NCBI GenBank assembly: GCA_036320915.1 | Contig: JAXBDG010000006.1 | Location: forward strand, 1,488,001 to 1,552,000 | Direction of reading: 5' to 3' | From: Linnemannia elongata | Lineage: Eukaryota; Mortierellomycota; Mortierellomycetes; Mortierellales; Mortierellaceae | DNA length: 64,000 nt | Part shown: positions 35,201 to 45,529 of the stretch, piece after piece | Position numbering within the stretch: the first letter of the stretch is position 1 | How the letters are laid out: each line of letters opens with the position of its first letter | Translations under genes and position numbers: made by a program | The notes under the pieces: generated by a model | Told to the model about the DNA's origin: nothing | What the model saw: the letters and a program-made list of their open reading frames with translations, nothing else | Database searches by the model: none

Positions 35201-37735
35201 AGTCCGTGAAGGACCAGGAACCGCCGTAAACAAGCTCGCTCAGTTGTGGCCATCAGTTTTGCCAGCAGGCGCTTGCTCTTCTCTACCTTGGGCTTCATAA
35301 ACATGATGCGGGCAAGTTTCTCCATCAGGATCGGATCCTCAATACCGCGTGTGACCCTCCGCTCCTCGATCTCTTCCTCGTAATCGCCATCGTGGCCCTT
35401 GTCCTTCTTTGGATGTCTCAGGCTCATCTGGTTTTCGAGGTCGATCTCATCCTCGTCCTCTACCTCATCCAGATGGTTATAGTCGTCCAATCTCGTTGCG
35501 GACGACCTCTTGTTACCACCAATAAATCCTGAACAGTTGGCCTCTCCGCAGTAGCACTTTTGTGCCTCGGCGCTATGAAAAGAAATCAGCAAAGGAGAGT
35601 GTGATTAGTTTTAAAGCACAAAGCAAGCATGATATCGCCGAACGCAGTATATCCCAATTCGCCATGCCTTGCACTTACCCATAGCGTTCAAATTGGTAGT
35701 CAAATGTCAACTCCTCTCCTTCTGCAACGCGTTTGATGGTGAAGATGCCGATCCTGAGTTTGGAGCCGACGACCCACTTTTCCAAATGACAGTTGGGGTT
35801 GCAGGAGTGGTTGATAAATCTTGCGAGACATCCTTTCTTGGTCGCATCGATAACCTCATCTGATTGCAATGACATGAAGTAAAAGTGCTCTACTCCAGCT
35901 AGAGAGTACTCCCTCGTCCTCTTGACGAAGCTCGAGTGAGGCAACACTTCTCCGATGTACTCCATAACAAAAGAACCACTATTTCAGTTGAAGGGTGCAG
36001 TAAATGTGTTAGTGCACATATCCAAGTGCCTATCGCCGAAAGCCAAACAGAGCATCCTCTCTGCAACACGTCAAGTTGTGGACTTACGCTGGTAACCCCT
36101 CCATAGCACGGAGGCCAAAACCCTTCTTCTCAGTCTTGACGACATCCACGTCTGCATTCTGCTTCATTTGAAACCTATGGCATGGAAAAGACAGCCGTGT
36201 TAGTCTCCTATCCAGTTGTCGAATGTCAAAGCTCAGCTAGCATTCAATTACTAATAATCCATGTTATATACCTCCTGTTCAAGCAGTAAGAGCCACAAGG
36301 ACAGTCATCCTCGATACATTCCACGAGAAGATTCCTGTTGATGCAGTCTGGACCACATGCCTTCCACCTTGGGTCACGACCTAATATGCAAACAATGAAA
36401 AAATGTATATGAAAATTAGCATACTCTCAAAAAGCGATCCATTCATAACGAGATATCTCAATTAGGCTTCATCATCCTGACTTACTAGGGTTGTATTTAC
36501 ACTGGCAAGGGAGGCAGTCGTCCACGGGAGAGTTTCCTGTATTGGCGCCACGATAAATGTTGTGCTCAATCTGCTGGTAGGTACTTTGGGCATCATTCAT
36601 GGCAGAAGGTAGGCTTTTGATGGTTGGAGGTCCGAGGGGTGGCGGTGGTGGTGGAGGCGGCACAGAGTGCTTACTCCTGTATAAACGGCTGTCATTCTCC
36701 TCTTCTTCATCATCGACATGGACCTCCTCGTCATCCGAGTCATAGACAATGCGTCGGCTCCGTGGACGGGTGAAGCTATCGGCACGATCCGAAGGCTCGA
36801 AGTCATTCCTGTCCTCGTCTTGGATGTCCTTGAAACCAGCGTCAAACTCATCCTTTAGCTTCTGCTGATATTGACGCTCGGACTCGTTGAGGACGATCTT
36901 GTCGGACGACTGGTCCTCCTTGTCAAAATCAAAGAGCCGTGAGAGTGGGATGGGACTTGAGATTTCCAGTTTTTCCAGCTTTGGGGACTGAGACGCGGCC
37001 TGAGGCTGCGAATTGGACGGGAAGGCAGCTTTTGTTGGCGTTCCTGGTTCGGAGAATGGTGCATGAAGAGATGCCAGGGAGGCACATATTTCTAAAAGGG
37101 TCAGTAATACTTGTATTAGCCATACATTTCAAAAATAAGTTCATACGCCATACTGTCGATAATACGATGTGATAGGTAGGGAGAATTGAGTTCCTTACCT
37201 GGCTCATCCTGCTTAAGCTCTGGGATGATACTGCTGAATCCTGTCTCCTTGGCGTGCTCGATCGTCATCATGGCATCGCATATTGAAGAGGACGGCGATG
37301 TGGAAGTAGAGCTATTGGTCGACGAAGGCCCAGCAGAGCTGTCAGCTGATCCGGACGCACGATGCTGAGTCACCCTTCCGCTTTCCATCATAGAGTCGTC
37401 CTTGAGGAGGCTGGGCAGCATGTGAATAAGTGGTGGCAGGTCAAGGACGGGAGCCTGGGTGAGGTGCAGGGAATCCAGAGTCGAAGTGTATGAAGTGTTG
37501 GGTTTGCGCTGTTGGAGTAGTGTCTATCAAACAAAAGATGCAAACGTGATATGTCCAGGTGGTTAAGAAAGCTCACTGTGCCCTTGTATTGCAAACGGCA
37601 AGTTAATATGTCATGATCAGTCCCCCGGTCCGCATCAAAAGTGCCGTGGTGAGCCAAAAGTCCCGTGTAGTGCGATGTAATGCAAGTCTCTTGTTCATCC
37701 TGCCCTAGCGCGCTCTGAGAATGGTATGTCGACAA
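32216..37735 (-). CDS. SET2: Histone H3 lysine-36 methyltransferase Set2 (copy A)
   Basis: Ten exons are deduced: 37577-37735, 37199-37523, 36486-37091, 36272-36380, 36088-36174, 35679-35978, 34957-35572, 33018-34856, 32815-32898 and 32216-32704. They total 4614 bp, or 1537 residues. Domains in order are a disordered N-terminus; AWS (CLPCQCKYNPSRDPRW, ACGPDCINR, CPCGSYCLNRR); SET (GLPAGSFVMEYIGEV, ARFINHSCNPNC, GEELTFDYQFERYG); post-SET Cys (KCYCGEANCSGFIGG); a WW domain near residue 1200 (LPPNWSKASDPEGRIYYYNE, TQWDPP); and a C-terminal SRI domain (about 1330-1420) that would bind the phosphorylated RNA polymerase II tail. The product methylates H3K36 during elongation in the nucleus. The protein is long for a fungal Set2 (usually 700-1000) because of Ser/Tyr/Arg-rich linkers. 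The exon 7 donor is GTTCGT rather than GTAAGT. Confidence 0.93.
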
Positions 37736-38427
37736 GTCCTAGAGCCTTTCTCTGATGAGTCCTCATGCATCCAGCAACAGTCCGAACAGATCCGCAAAGA
37801 CAACAAAAGGCTGTCAACCGGTGTAGGTCTGTTTTGCTCCCTGCTCCTTGCTCCTTGTTGCCTCTTGGCAGCAGGCAACAATACACAACGCCTTCGTGTG
37901 AGGCCTGCTTTGATTCCAAGGTTCCCTGCTGAGTGCCGCGAGGAAAGGCGGCAAGAGCCTGCAGGCAGCTGAGGCTCATGTCCAGCTGCGATAACCTCCA
38001 GTAGACGGTGATGAGTGTTTGTGGTGCATGCCTTGTCCCGTATAATACTACAAATTCAAATAAAAGGAAAAAAAAGGGTATCCTCTCCCGTCAAAAGGAA
38101 GGGGTGAAGACTGAGAGCATGGGGGGACTTCAGAAGTAGATTCCGAGGGTTGCTTTATTACCTTTGTGGAAGGCAGAGGATGGGGTGCGGCTTGGTTGAT
38201 TCGGCAGTGATGTTTTGTCCTTGTTGTTGTTATTGTTGGCGGCAAGTCAGTCGAGTCCAGGTGAAGAGTAATTACAGTGGACGAGGATTAAGAGGCATAA
38301 AAAAGTGGTGGTGATAGAAAGTAGAAAAAGAAAGAGGCGTCTAATACTATATGAGTATGGGAGTGTGTGTGTTTTGTACAGGGTGTGGGGACGGATGAAG
38401 GTAAAGGAGGGGGAGAGGGAATGAGGC

Positions 38428-38451
38428 AAAAAAAAAAAAAAAAAAAAAAAA
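38428..38451. repeat. Poly-A homopolymer (24 A)
   Basis: A run of 24 A lies upstream of SET2. The copy B counterpart at 54118-54141 has equal length. Confidence 0.95.
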
Positions 38452-38756
38452 GAGTAACAAAAGAAAAAACGAATCAGACAACCAGAGCATAAAACAACAA
38501 TAACAAAGAAGGCGGAAGCGCAGCGCAGAAATAGGAAAGAGTATCAACTCAGACCGGACGAGTAAAATGAAGGACGTCGTCTTGCCTTATCCCCCAAGCA
38601 CCCTCGAACGACAGATAGGCAAACCACTCTGGAAAAATAAACAGCGACCTTGCCGCTGCACCTACTGGGCTATTCTCTCCCACGATAGTGTTCTCCACTC
38701 GTTAGCTGCTTTGCCTATCCTTCCTCAGACAACTTAACCAAAAAGACCCCGCCTTC

Positions 38757-38783
38757 TTTTTTTTTTTTTTTTTTTTTTTTTTT
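38757..38783. repeat. Poly-T homopolymer (27 T)
   Basis: This run lies downstream of the cold-shock gene. The copy B counterpart at 54448-54475 has 28 T. Confidence 0.95.
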
Positions 38784-38933
38784 GCCACCACATTTTGGTG
38801 CTGTTGTTTTGAATGTCCAAAGGCAGTCACGATCTTTTATTCAAAAAGCTCAAAGCAATGCGAGAACCAACAAAAAAGCAAAAACGAAGAACAGGAGCTG
38901 AGAGTAGGTCAGCAATCACCACCCCTCAACACT

Positions 38934-40355
38934 CTAGCGGAGGGAGGCTCCAGAGGCGCCATTCCAGTTTCCACGCTGACCAGTGGAAGAGGTCTGTCTC
39001 AGCGATGTCGAGTGACCGCCCGCCTGACCCTGGAGACCACTGCCATGAGTGCCTCCTCCTGCTGCTGTTGCACCTCCTACTCCGCCGTTGTAGCCCTGCG
39101 AGTATCCAGATCCAAATCGATACTGGCTGGTTTGCTGCGCAGGGGGATATCCAGTGGCTGATCCATACTCATACTGCTGCTGCTGGTCGTACCCCTGACC
39201 GTAGCCTTGGCCATAGCCCTGTTGACCGCCCAATCCTTGGCTACCATAGGGTGTGTTGCCAATGTTGGCATATCCTCCTCCATACGCTAAGAATAGAAGC
39301 AAAAAAAATGTTGTTAGCGGCGCTTGGCTGTTGCCCGATTAGGATTGTCATTTTTCCCGCCATTTTTCCCCCTTTGATTCCTTGGCCCAAACATACAAAA
39401 AACACATGCTCTGCTAAACTTACAGTTCTGTCCGCCAAATCCACCAAAGCCAATGCCATATCCACCGCTAGCGTTTCTCCCACCAAATCGTGCCTGGGTG
39501 TTAATGTTTGTGAAGGCCGAGTTGCTGTTATTGTTGCTGCTATTCGATTTGCACACGAGCACAAAAGAGATATTTGTGTCAATCCTCTAGTCATCATGCG
39601 TTGATCGTTGTCACGGAGGACGTCAATACTACTGTTTCGTTTTTTTTTCTATCTTGTGCCGGGCTGTTTTATGGACTTACTTGAATCCAGTTTGACTGTA
39701 GCTTTGGTCACCGATGACAGATACTCCCTTTGGACCGGTGACGTTAGATGCCTGCATGCCCTTAGTGCCTTGAACCAGATCAAACTCGACCTACACACAT
39801 GGTTATGTGCAAGTGTGGAAAATGGGAGAATGTGAGAAGAAAAAAAAAGTCAATACATAATTTATCAGCGACGGTAAGATCAGTTCCTTATGGCATGCCC
39901 CAACTCATCAGTTACTTGATAGTATTGCGTGCACATGTCGTGTTAGAAAAAGGCCGGAAGGACAGTGCAAAGTAGAGACGAACCTCTTCTCCCTCGGCTA
40001 AAGACTTGAACCCTCCATCGTTCTGGATCGCCGTGTGGTGAACAAAGACTACCAGAAAAATGGGCGGAGAGAGGCGAAAAATGCCAAAAAATTTGAGTTA
40101 CACAACCGTTTTTATTTCTCATGCCAACAACACTTAGGTGTTGGTTTTGTGCTGACACACGACAGTAACGGCAACAACGTAATACAGACACAACGGTGTA
40201 AAGCAGGACAAAGCGAAGACAAAATGAGGGGCGTGAGACTTACCCTCGTCGACAGGGGCAGCCTCGGTACTCTCAGAAGGGATGATAAAGCCAAAGCCCT
40301 TTTGACTGTTAAAGAACTTGACCTTTCCGGTCCGGCGTGGGGTGGTAGATGACAT
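38934..40355 (-). CDS. Cold-shock-domain RNA-binding protein with Gly/Tyr/Gln-rich tail (copy A)
   Basis: Five exons (40244-40355, 39984-40048, 39681-39790, 39424-39539, 38934-39286) total 756 bp, or 251 residues. The N-terminal cold-shock domain shows RNP1 (GKVKFFNSQKGFGFI) and RNP2 (VFVHHTAIQ, spliced across intron 1), followed by GGFKSLAEGEEVEFDLVQGT. The second half is a low-complexity Gly/Tyr/Gln-rich tail (GYGQGYGQGYDQQQQYEYG). The product probably binds single-stranded RNA or DNA and tunes translation or mRNA stability, like Y-box proteins; the prion-like tail suggests RNP-granule association (inference). The exon 2 donor is GTTCGT, the same unusual form as in SET2. It lies head-to-tail upstream of SET2 and downstream of the TRAPPC6 gene. 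Confidence 0.92.
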
Positions 40356-40566
40356 GGGGTGCGGGGAACAAGGTATGTGTTTTGTGAGCGAGAAAGAGGA
40401 TGGGTGAGCGTGGTGAGAGGTGATAGTGAAGTTGGGCAGAGAACAAGAAGGAGGTGAGCTTAATACGAGTCGATCGCCGGGTCAAATGCAAGCTACATCG
40501 GTCACGAGACGAGCTTGTGGTGATGGAAGTGTATGTGGTATCATGTTGAGTTTATTCTCCTCAATC

Positions 40567-41498
40567 CTATGCTGTCTTTGCAATCTTGATCTGGAAGGTA
40601 CAGGCGGGGAGAGAGGACGTCTCGGCCACGACGACGCTTGCGATGCCCAGGTTGGAGAGAATTCCGCGAAGGATCCCGCACGGAAACCATAGGTACTATA
40701 GGCCGCCATTGATGAGAACAAAGACGTCAACCAGTCAGAACAAAACAACACAGATAGCAATGTCCACTGCATGAACGAATGTGATAGAACACAATCTGTC
40801 CTTACTGGTGTCACTTTCTTCACAGATTCCGCGGAGCTCTGGTCATGTGCCATCCTGGTGAACCAGCGGAAGCCATTGTCCTGAAGCACATAGACGCCCT
40901 AATGGTTCCAAGTATGGACAAGCGATAGAGTGGTGTTAGTACCGACTGATTTAATACGTGCTGTTCATACTTTGTGTGTTGTCTCGGCGTAATTAACTCT
41001 GGATGCCAATTCTACGCACTCTGTGATTAGTCTTCAGGTTGTCGACCTGCTTCTTGAACAAGAACATCCAGACCTCCTTGCACACAAACTTAACCACATC
41101 CAGATTGTCTGCGAACCTCAACCTGTCCTTGCTGATTCTATAAAAGTGAGAAACATGGGCTAATCGGTTAGTTTGTTTGAAGCCCTTTGCGGAGCAACAT
41201 TAATGATCCCTTGGACAATAAAAGAAGGCTTATCATACTTTTCAATGAGCCGCTCGCCTACACGGAATCCAATCATTTCCAGCTTGTAGTAGACCGCCTC
41301 CATAGCCTCGTCTCCCTCAGAGTAATCCTTAGGTCCCCCGGCGCCATCGTTCGGGTTGCCAAGACTAGAGTCTCTGTCGGTGTTGAGGCGTAGGGCGTCG
41401 TCTTTGATAGTCCTGATCATTGCCTCGACCATCTCTGTCGTGAGGAACTCGACTGCGGACTCGTTGACGAGTTTTACTGGAGCCTGACTCGATGCCAT
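40567..41498 (-). CDS. TRS33: TRAPP complex subunit Trs33/TRAPPC6 (copy A)
   Basis: Four exons (41239-41498, 41020-41137, 40806-40898, 40567-40695) total 600 bp, or 199 residues. Landmarks of the TRAPPC6 (Bet3-superfamily) fold are VYYKLEMIGFRVGERLIEK, then DRLRFADNLDVVKFVCKEVW, LFKKQVDNLKTNHRGVYVLQ and DNGFRWFTRMA, then FPCGILRGILSNLGI near the C-terminus. Trs33 is a core subunit of TRAPP complexes that act as Rab exchange factors in ER-Golgi and intra-Golgi traffic. A Gly/Asp-rich loop between the first two helices is longer than in mammals. Its start is divergent from NF-YB, with 415 bp between start codons. Confidence 0.93.
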
Positions 41499-41913
41499 TG
41501 TGTATATAGGTCGGATAAAAGGCTGAAGATGGCGGTGTATCTGTGTGTGTCCTGTGCGGTTGAGAGAGAGAGCTTTCTGCTTGTGATGAAAGTGATGATG
41601 GGCGACGCGACGGGGACGATGGAGAAGAATAAGACAGTCGAAGGGAGGATATTCACGTACAACGCCAACAACGTACACAGAATTTGCCTCGCTGACTTGT
41701 GCGAGGAAGAAAAAAAATCTCGAATGAAACAAGCGGGGTGCTGACTTGTCGAAGAAAAAGGTAACGAGAAAAAAAAACGCCTGCCGCCGTTCTTTTCTTC
41801 TCTCATCAACACTTTCCCTCCCCCGCTAACAGCAACCTCACAACTCACCCACAGACCACAAAAACGCAAAGAGAAGAACATACAAACAAAACCTCAACCT
41901 TGTACGCACCACC
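41499..41913. promoter_or_regulatory. Shared divergent promoter, TRS33 and NF-YB
   Basis: Only 415 bp separate the two start codons, so the region must carry both promoters. It has an A-rich leader (CAAAACCTCAACC) before the NF-YB start. On the TRS33 side GTATATAGGTC lies just upstream of its ATG, probably transcribed. No conserved regulatory site was identified. Confidence 0.6.
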
Positions 41914-42890
41914 ATGTCTGAGCAGCACCAGTCCGGAGACGAGTTGGATGATTACAAGGAGCAGGATCGCTTCTTGCCCATCGCCAACGTTGCCAGGATT
42001 ATGAAGAAGGCTCTCCCCGACAACGCCAAGATTGCAAAGGAGGCCAAGGAGACCGTGCAGGAGTGCGTCTCAGAGTTTATCTCCTTCATCACCAGCGAAG
42101 GTATGTCTCCCCCGTCCTCTTTTGAATTCAAGCCTGAGTCCCCAAGCCTCAACTCTCGTTGTTATTAGAGTGGTAGTGGAGGCATCATTTGTTAGCTGTG
42201 GTTGTTCTTTTTCTTTGCTGTTTTACGCACTCTCGTTTGTTCTCACTTCGTTTCTACACTTTACTCACACATCACTGATTTACTCATGTTCTTGTTGCCT
42301 CAAAATTAGCCAGCGACAGATGTCAGCTTGAGAAGCGCAAGACGATCAACGGCGAGGATATCTTGTGGGCAATGCAGTCTCTTGGATTCGAGAACTATGC
42401 CGAGGCACTCAAGATTTACTTGTCAAAATACAGAGAGGTAAATAACTTAACAGAAACGTCAAGGCTAGAGCGATTTACTTGGTTTTCACTGGACGATCCT
42501 GGAGCCACGTTTGTCTGTTCTTGTTTGGTTTTGCGCCCAACAACAAAACAACAGGAAAAACCCATCCCAAGAACAATAGAACTAAAACCTTGTCTCCCTC
42601 GCAACCCTTGTCTTGGATCTCTGCTCTGCACAACCCCCCTTCTGATCTCTTCCTTCTCTCCTGCCCCCTTCACCGTTTCTTTTTTTTTTTTCTTTTTTTT
42701 TTTTTTTTAAAAAAAAAACAAACATAATTATCGATAGACCACCAAGATTGAACGTCAGGCAGCAACAACAAAGGACAAGGAGGGCGAGGAGGAGACCAAG
42801 AACTTGGATGATGGCGGTATTTTCCATCAGCAGGACGTCAATGCTGGATATTATCATCAGCAGAACGGCGAGTACTCCAACATCCACTAA
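41914..42890 (+). CDS. HAP3: NF-YB/Hap3 CCAAT-binding subunit (copy A)
   Basis: Three exons (41914-42100, 42310-42437, 42738-42890) total 468 bp, or 155 residues. The histone-fold core is nearly textbook: [60 protein letters not shown] and [20 protein letters not shown]. The DNA-binding and NF-YC-contacting surfaces therefore look intact. The protein pairs with NF-YC/Hap5 and NF-YA/Hap2 to bind CCAAT boxes and, in fungi, controls respiratory, iron and redox genes. Its tail ends in a His/Gln/Tyr-rich segment. Intron 2 contains a pyrimidine tract with long T runs next to an A run, an error-prone stretch. It is convergent with the kinase gene. Confidence 0.96.
42680..42718. repeat. Poly-T/poly-A junction in NF-YB intron 2
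   Basis: Two T runs separated by a single C are followed directly by an A run, just before the branch and acceptor region. The duplicate near 58372-58410 looks identical. Confidence 0.85.
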
Positions 42891-43211
42891 AAGGAGATCC
42901 GCTCATCAGCACTCTTTGCTAAAAGGCGTTGAACAAAAAACAATCACACATACATCTTTCCCCATTTTTACATACTCTTAAAAGAAGGAGAGACACCATC
43001 CCCTTTCCTTTATGCAACCGCATCGTCCATCCTCATTTTCTGTACCATAAGTATTGCTAGTTTCTCGATCGCTCTTTTTCGGTTGCTCTCAGAACTACAC
43101 TCATAATCGTTTCGTAATAAAAAAAAATTCAACCCGAAAACGATGTCAACGCGCAAAAAAAAAAGAGATGTATGTTTGAAATCTTAAAGCAACTTATTAA
43201 GGTCAAGCCAA

Positions 43212-44303
43212 TCAGCATCCAAGATAGGTCAATGCTTTGTCCAGTGAGGTGGCGGCAGTCTTCAAGGTCTGAAGCTGGTGCTCGGTCCAAGTGTTTCGCT
43301 CTCGATCGGGCAACCACCAGGGAGCAATGTTACTCTGGCAGTGATACAACACCACCTTGTACTCTTGATGACCAGGTCCATACGGCAACAGCCCATATCT
43401 CTCCTCGAGGACCCTCAAAAAGTACTCTCGGATCTCCTTCTCATCCTCCGTCATGTCCATCAACTTTTGTTGCTCAGAATCATCATATGGATCCTCAGAA
43501 CGAGCAAATAGCCACTCAAATCCAGCGCACCACTCCTGCTCAGCCGGAAACCCTCCTGCAAACTCGAAATCATGAAGACCGGTTATCTTGGTGCCAACAA
43601 CAAGCATGTTACGCGACTCGAAATCGCCATGCAGGAATGAGATGGGTCTCTCCGACGTGTCCTCGCCTTCCTCGTTGGCCTTGGCCGCAAACTGCTTCTC
43701 GAGTTCTCCCGACTGGATCTTGGCGAGGAGTGCGTGGATCCGGGGTAGGTGTGGCATGATCTCAGCAAAATTGGACTCTTGTTTGGCGAGGTTACCGAGC
43801 TCTTTTTGGATGTTAGCAGCGACAAACTCACCCCAACGCAAGAAGGGTCCTCCTCCTCCTTCCATCAGAGCGCCGACTTTTGGTTCACCTTGCGGCCCCG
43901 AGACAAAGTTTCCAATGCTGGTCAACTCGATTGATCTGAGGCGGGAGAAGATTCCGGCCGCTTGATCGACAATCGTCTTCTTGTCTTCCTGTGATAGCTG
44001 GTCCCAAACGGTGTCCAAGGGCACCCCTGGCAACCGGTTCATGATGATGTAGTCGTGTGGGATGATTCTCGAGGCCTCGTCGGTATGGACTTTGGACTCT
44101 TCGACGCTGGTGCCCACAAACAGGGGTACATCGACAACATCTCCAAGGACAGCACGAGCGAGACTCAGAGCGTGGGCCTCGTTGATGATCTTAGTGTGGT
44201 CCCAGAATCGGCCGCCGAGACGGATGACGTACTCGGATCCGTCGTTGCAGAGGGCAAGGTAGACTCTGTTGTTGAAGCCACGCTTGAAGTAAAAGTTGGT
44301 CCA
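43212..44303 (-). pseudogene. APH-fold kinase, 5'-truncated at the duplication 2 join
   Basis: This is the copy A version of the kinase at 58904-60166. It keeps the stop codon and everything from FYFKRGFNNRVYL onward, including the HGDFESRNM catalytic loop and the DFE motif. It loses the first roughly 60 residues, its start codon and its promoter. A 2-bp deletion (AG) lies beside the join. With it, the frame continues upstream into antisense cyclin-intron DNA as far as 44570, so a 452-codon chimeric open frame exists. That extension is low in complexity and not expected to be a natural protein start. If the join is an assembly artefact this object does not exist in the cell. Confidence 0.88.
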
Positions 44304-44769
44304 CAAACACACGCACCCCCAACCAACCAACCAAAAGAATGAACCAGATAGCATTGTCAATGCACGTTCTTCTCCTTCTCTCCCTCCCTCCCTTCTCCCC
44401 GCAATCAATGGGAGTACAAGAGAGCGAAGCACAAAACATTGGGTTCTTTTCATTTCCCCAACCCTACCATATCTAATCTTATCGTGTCCATGCGTTTTAC
44501 GCGGAGAAAAAGCAGACAAGAAAAAGAAAAAAAAAACGCAACGCAACGTTCTCCCCTTCCCCTTGTTCACTCGTCCATTCTTCCTTTGTTGGAAGGAACC
44601 TCCAAAACTACTCCCCGCATTTCTTTTTACTGTCTTTATTTCGTTTCACATCCAGCTCTATCGCTTCTTCCATCTGTCCAATTACTATTGTTGTAAGTAC
44701 GAACTTCCAAAAACAAAAACCGGTATTCTAACCCTCCTCGTCTCTCTCTTTTTCTATCTTGTCAATTAG

Positions 44770-45204
44770 GTTGGAGGTCTGTCACTTCCAGAACTGAACC
44801 AGCTCGAGCTCGAGTTCCTGTTCACTTCCAAGTTTGAACTGAATGTCAAGGTCGATGAGCTTCAACGGGTCGGCAACTCATTGCTCCAGTTCCGAGACCG
44901 CCATATGCTTCCATCCTTTCCCCTCCCTCGGCAGGTGGTTGTCCAACAACAGCAACAACTGTTCCAGCAGTCTCAGACCATGACCATGATGGCCATGCAA
45001 CAGCAGTTGCAGTTCCAGGCACAGTTGCAGGCCCAGATTCAGGCCACGGCTCAAATCCAGGCGCAGGCACAGGCTCAGGCTTTGGCGTTGAAGCAGCAGC
45101 AGCAGGCTGGAAGCTTGTTGTCCCCTCCTGAGGAGAAGCGACCTTGGAATGAGACCACCACTGATGAGAGTGATCATCGCTCTTACTACACTCAACAAGC
45201 CTAG
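44770..45204 (+). pseudogene. Orphan exon 2 of the Pho80-like cyclin
   Basis: This duplicates 29071-29505 (VGGLSLPELNQLELEFL to the Gln-rich tail). Exon 1, the 5' splice site and the promoter are absent because the duplication starts inside the intron. By itself it lacks most of the cyclin box and should be non-functional. Confidence 0.92.
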
Positions 45205-45529
45205 AAGCGATAGGCTTGGGTTCTCCACCCTTTTTGTGTTTCCTTGTCTTTTTCCATGTTATTTTTTGCACTATATCCCTTGTATCATAGTTTATCTTCC
45301 AGCATTTTTTGAACTTGTTTTTTGTTTCGTTCTGTTTCGGACTTTTTTTTCCTCCCTTGTATCATACAACACACACTTTTTGCATCCCTCTTGTTCCAAA
45401 ACATCCATGTCCCCTTCCACCTTCTCTTTCGTTTAGAGTACTTCCCTAGAAAAAACCCCCCTACCTAAAAACGTCATAAACAACATCTGTATACCCACCC
45501 TCAAACATATCGTGTGGTTTTGTCTCACT

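Larger units (their letters stand above)
37736..38933. other. Intergenic: SET2 promoter and cold-shock gene 3' flank
   Basis: No gene is recognised. It holds a 24-A run (38428-38451) and a 27-T run (38757-38783). The latter lies about 150 bp beyond the cold-shock gene's stop codon. Copy B has 24 and 28 bases respectively. Confidence 0.6.
28605..44303. repeat. Tandem duplication 2, copy A (about 15.70 kb)
   Basis: Copy A runs from the cyclin intron to the middle of the APH-fold kinase gene and is directly followed by copy B (44304-59997). At the join, GGTCCA from the kinase meets CACAAACA from the cyclin intron, sharing CA, so the exact border is uncertain by 2 bp. All differences I found from copy B are indels. 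They occur between 29.5 and 38.8 kb, plus a 2-bp loss (AG) within about 10 bp of the join. From about 38.8 to 44.28 kb the copies keep a constant offset of 15692. Confidence 0.95.

Noticed and set aside
38813..39604. A 263-codon plus-strand open frame over the cold-shock gene
   Set aside because: It runs antisense through exons and introns of a clearly real gene and has no recognisable domain.
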